Shown: positions 61,571 through 64,000 of the stretch, piece after piece
Numbering within the stretch: position 1 is the first letter of the stretch
How the letters are laid out: each line of letters starts with the position of its first letter
NCBI RefSeq assembly: GCF_001270745.1
Contig: NZ_KQ434751.1
Location: 455,539-519,538 of the forward strand
Reading direction: 5' to 3'
Length of the DNA stretch: 64,000 bases
Origin: Jiangella muralis
GTDB lineage: Bacteria; Actinomycetota; Actinomycetes; Jiangellales; Jiangellaceae
Position numbers and translations under genes: made by a program
Notes under the pieces: generated by a model
What the model saw: the letters and a program-made list of their open reading frames with translations, nothing else
Databases searched by the model: none
Told to the model about the DNA's origin: nothing

Positions 61571-64000
61571 CTAGAAGTACACGCGGGCCTGGACGCCGCC
61601 GCCGGCGTCAGGCTCCAGCGTCAGGGTCTCGGTGACCGCGTCGTAGTGGCCGGACGACACCGAGCGTGCGCGGCGGCCCGACGGGTGCGGGACGCGCACC
61701 TGGACCTCGCGCGGCGCGCGCCGCGGGTCCAGCCGGACCGAGACGTCGACGACGTCGCCGCCCGGGGCGGCGTGGACCGTCACGTCCAGTGGGCCGAAGT
61801 AGCTGCGGACGCCGTCGAGCCTGATCCGCTCGCCCGGCGCGAGCCAGGCTCGCGGCACTCCGGGGAGCAGCCGCAGCCGGTCGCCGTCCTCGAGGTAGAG
61901 CATCCACCGCGTCTGCATGAGGAACCACGCCTCCTCGTGAGTCTTGTGCGGGCTGGCGTGGAAGTAGTGCTCCCAGAACGAGTAGGTGTCCGGGTCGGCG
62001 AGGGTCGCGAAGGTCGTGTAGTAGGACCGCAGGAACGCGTTGACCTCGCCGCGACGCAGGTGGATCAGCGGATGCGGGCTGTAGTACGGCTGGCTCAACG
62101 CGGTGTTGTCCTGGTGCAGGATCTCCGCGGCGTACTCCAGCAGCTCGGTGGTGAGCTGCTCCGACGGGTCGAGAACCTCCTGCGCGACCAGCCAGAGCGG
62201 GCCGTTCAGCGAGTCCCGGGCGAAGAAGGTGCCGTGGGTGTACCACTTCGAGGCGTCGCGGCGAAGGGCGACCGGGCCGCCGTCGCCGTGCCAGGGCGGT
62301 GCGGTGCGCGCCCAGGTCCCGTCGCCGAGCGGAACCAGTGGGGACCGCGCCACCGCGTCGGCGAACGCCGCTCGCACGTCCGTGCGCAACTCGTCGCTCG
62401 CGGCCCGCCACGCGCCGCCGCGGCCCGGGTCGACGGCGTCGGCGAGCTCGGCCGCGCGCGACAGTCCGAGAACGGCGTAGCCGTTCAGCATGAACGACGC
62501 GAACGGGTCCTCGGGGTCCGAGGTCTTGCCGACCAGCAGACCGAATGGCACGCCGGTCGAGCGCGACCGCTCCCGGTTGCGCAGGATGTAGCCGACGGCC
62601 CGGTCGACCTGCGGCAGGACGGTGGCGGCCCAGCCGGCGTCGCGGGTGTAGCGGAAGTGTTCGCCCAGCGACCACAGGGCGGCCTCGGTCTCCAGCATGT
62701 AGCCGCCGAAGTTCTGCATGAAGCCGTCGTCGTGCTGCTTGTCCAGGAAGTAGCGCAGCGACCGCTCCGCCAGGTCGGGGCGGCCGGCGGACTCGAAGTA
62801 CTGGATGATCGGCGCGCTCTCGGAGCCGATCGGGGCGTAGATCCCGATGGTCGGGGCCAGTGTTCTGTCCGGGTCCTCGCCGTAGGTGACGAGGTCGAGG
62901 TGCAGCAGGCCCGCGGCGACCATCTCGGTGATCCGGCGCTCGGGCACCTCGATCGTGGCCGCCGCCGAGAGCTTGTCCAGCCAGAACGCCTCGGCGTCGG
63001 CCAGCACGGCGTCGAACCCACGGTCACGCAGTGCCGCCGCCCGGTCGGACGAGATCGGCCGGTGCGGCAGCCGGACGTCGAGCATGGTCGAGGCGCCCGG
63101 CTGCAGCAGCTCGGCGACCTCTTCGGCCGGAAGCGGCCGGTCGTCCAGCAGTGCCGTGTAGGCGACCCGGCCCGAGCCGAAGACCAGCCCACCCGCGGGA
63201 TCCAGCGCGCTGTCCAGTGATGCGTCGATCGGCGTCTCGGCGCCGGCCCGATGCGGCTCGGGCGCCTTCAGGAAGGCGTACCGCGGTGCCGCGGTGACGT
63301 TGGTGGCGCTCATCCGGACGAACAGCACGAGCTCCTCGTCCGGCGCGTACTCCGCTTCGAGCCGGTCGAACTCACGTTGCTGGGCGTCGGTGAACATGTG
63401 CCCCGCGCTGTGACCGTCAGCCAGCAGGAACGGCGTGCCGAGCCCGGTCTCGCCGGCGAGCGGAGTCCGTTCGGGCGCCACGAACGCCGTGAGGTCGTAG
63501 CGGATCCCGCCGTCATGCCGGGTGACCTCGAGGACGGGCAGGGTACCGCGGCGCAGCCGGCGCCTCGTCGAGTCGAGCGGGCCGAGCCCGCGCCCCATCA
63601 TGTAGAGGTAGCGGACCGGCGCCTCGCCGGACTCCGGCAGCGACACCGGCTCGCCGTGCCACTGTGGGGCGATCCAGTCCCAGATCCGTTCCGACGCGTT
63701 GCTCGCCCCGATGCCGTTGTACCCCAGGGCGAACAGGCGCTGATCGCGGCCGAGCCCGAGCCACGTCGGCGAGTACAGGCGGCGGCCACGCGCGGCCGCG
63801 GCGTCATAGGAGTCCTCGCCCTCGGCCGCGATGGTCTGGAGGGCCGAGCGGCCGGACCGGGCGGCCACGTCCGCGACGATCGCCGCGTAGTCACGATCGT
63901 CCCCTGCGGACGTGATCGCGACGGCGAGGACCGGCAGCAGGACCGGATGCTCGCGAGTGACGTGATCGGCCCACACGGCGACGTCGGTGTCGTCGATCCG
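61571..64000 (-). CDS. Glycosidase of the six-hairpin (alpha/alpha)6-barrel type, 5' partial
   Basis: The frame is open to the window end (before the ATG at 63976 it still reads RIDDTDVAV), so the start is outside; about 809 residues are visible. An N-terminal beta-sandwich (to about 330) is followed by an (alpha/alpha)6-barrel: MVAAGLLHLDLVTYG, IGIYAPIGSESAPIIQYFES, GGYMLETEAALWSLGEHFRY, FARDSLNGPLWLVAQEVLDP, FWEHYFHASPHKTHEEAWFL. A C-terminal beta-domain (LPGVPRAWLAPGERIRLDGV onward) closes it. No signal peptide can be judged. The layout is that of GH63/GH95/GH78-like enzymes; the exact family cannot be fixed by eye. It heads a minus-strand run with the dehydrogenase and deacylase. Confidence 0.7.
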   Translation of the reverse strand, partial: RIDDTDVAVWADHVTREHPVLLPVLAVAITSAGDDRDYAAIVADVAARSGRSALQTIAAEGEDSYDAAAARGRRLYSPTWLGLGRDQRLFALGYNGIGASNASERIWDWIAPQWHGEPVSLPESGEAPVRYLYMMGRGLGPLDSTRRRLRRGTLPVLEVTRHDGGIRYDLTAFVAPERTPLAGETGLGTPFLLADGHSAGHMFTDAQQREFDRLEAEYAPDEELVLFVRMSATNVTAAPRYAFLKAPEPHRAGAETPIDASLDSALDPAGGLVFGSGRVAYTALLDDRPLPAEEVAELLQPGASTMLDVRLPHRPISSDRAAALRDRGFDAVLADAEAFWLDKLSAAATIEVPERRITEMVAAGLLHLDLVTYGEDPDRTLAPTIGIYAPIGSESAPIIQYFESAGRPDLAERSLRYFLDKQHDDGFMQNFGGYMLETEAALWSLGEHFRYTRDAGWAATVLPQVDRAVGYILRNRERSRSTGVPFGLLVGKTSDPEDPFASFMLNGYAVLGLSRAAELADAVDPGRGGAWRAASDELRTDVRAAFADAVARSPLVPLGDGTWARTAPPWHGDGGPVALRRDASKWYTHGTFFARDSLNGPLWLVAQEVLDPSEQLTTELLEYAAEILHQDNTALSQPYYSPHPLIHLRRGEVNAFLRSYYTTFATLADPDTYSFWEHYFHASPHKTHEEAWFLMQTRWMLYLEDGDRLRLLPGVPRAWLAPGERIRLDGVRSYFGPLDVTVHAAPGGDVVDVSVRLDPRRAPREVQVRVPHPSGRRARSVSSGHYDAVTETLTLEPDAGGGVQARVYF

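Overview
The window is very GC-rich, with gene after gene joined by ATGA or GTGA overlaps and many GTG starts. Together with a Ddn-type F420-dependent nitroreductase, an ECF42 sigma factor with a YCII neighbour, an HSP18-type regulator and SRPBCC/ArsR pairs, this points to a filamentous or related actinobacterium; the genus cannot be fixed from the sequence. No CRISPR array, rRNA operon or intact transposon was seen.

Bases 1-7417 look like nitrogen/purine catabolism. The end of fdrA and a DUF1116 gene (subunits related to the oxamate carbamoyltransferase of ureide breakdown) face a convergent four-gene set, coxD/coxE/xdhC/mocA-like, that matures molybdenum hydroxylases; the hydroxylase itself is not in the window. 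Bases 7516-14250 hold a Ddn-like protein, a YCII/ECF42 pair with a probable ECF42 promoter before an MFS pump, a second MFS pump, an ArsR-SRPBCC pair with a clear promoter and palindromic operator, and a secreted SH3 protein.

A tRNA-Leu(GAG) at 14343-14427 is the left edge of a genomic island. Its 3' end is repeated imperfectly at 37868-37885, and each copy is followed by the decayed 3' end of a serine-recombinase gene in the same orientation. A third recombinase scrap lies inside at 21957-21998. Module 1 (14.9-21.9 kb) has a DMT pump, a dihydrofolate-reductase-like protein, a heterodimeric ABC exporter, a GlxA/AraC regulator and a DJ-1 protein, tied together by three copies of a 30-nt operator. 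Module 2 (22.1-37.4 kb) is a stress module: one minus-strand run of hsp20, a stress protein, dnaK, grpE, a CbpA-type dnaJ, cbpM, clpB, a UBP zinc finger and a cNMP-binding/thioredoxin-reductase-like fusion; then a large LuxR regulator, degenerate small genes, and a second hsp20 divergent from its probable repressor with a paired operator. This mobile-looking proteostasis/redox island is the most interesting content.

After the island come a deleted sigma/anti-sigma locus (38.1-38.7 kb), a Gly-rich unknown and a sialic acid catabolic cluster (39.7-56.6 kb): two secreted paralogous sialidases, a Dpp-type ABC importer, a NanA/DapA-family lyase, an FAD oxidoreductase, a LacI regulator and, divergently, a BadF-type kinase, NanE, NagA and a TauE/SafE permease. 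Free sialic acid would be imported, cleaved to ManNAc, phosphorylated, epimerised to GlcNAc-6-P and deacetylated.

Bases 56.6-64.0 kb carry larC, larE and larB (nickel-pincer cofactor synthesis, no larA seen), an aspartoacylase-like deacylase, a zinc alcohol dehydrogenase and a glycosidase cut by the window end.
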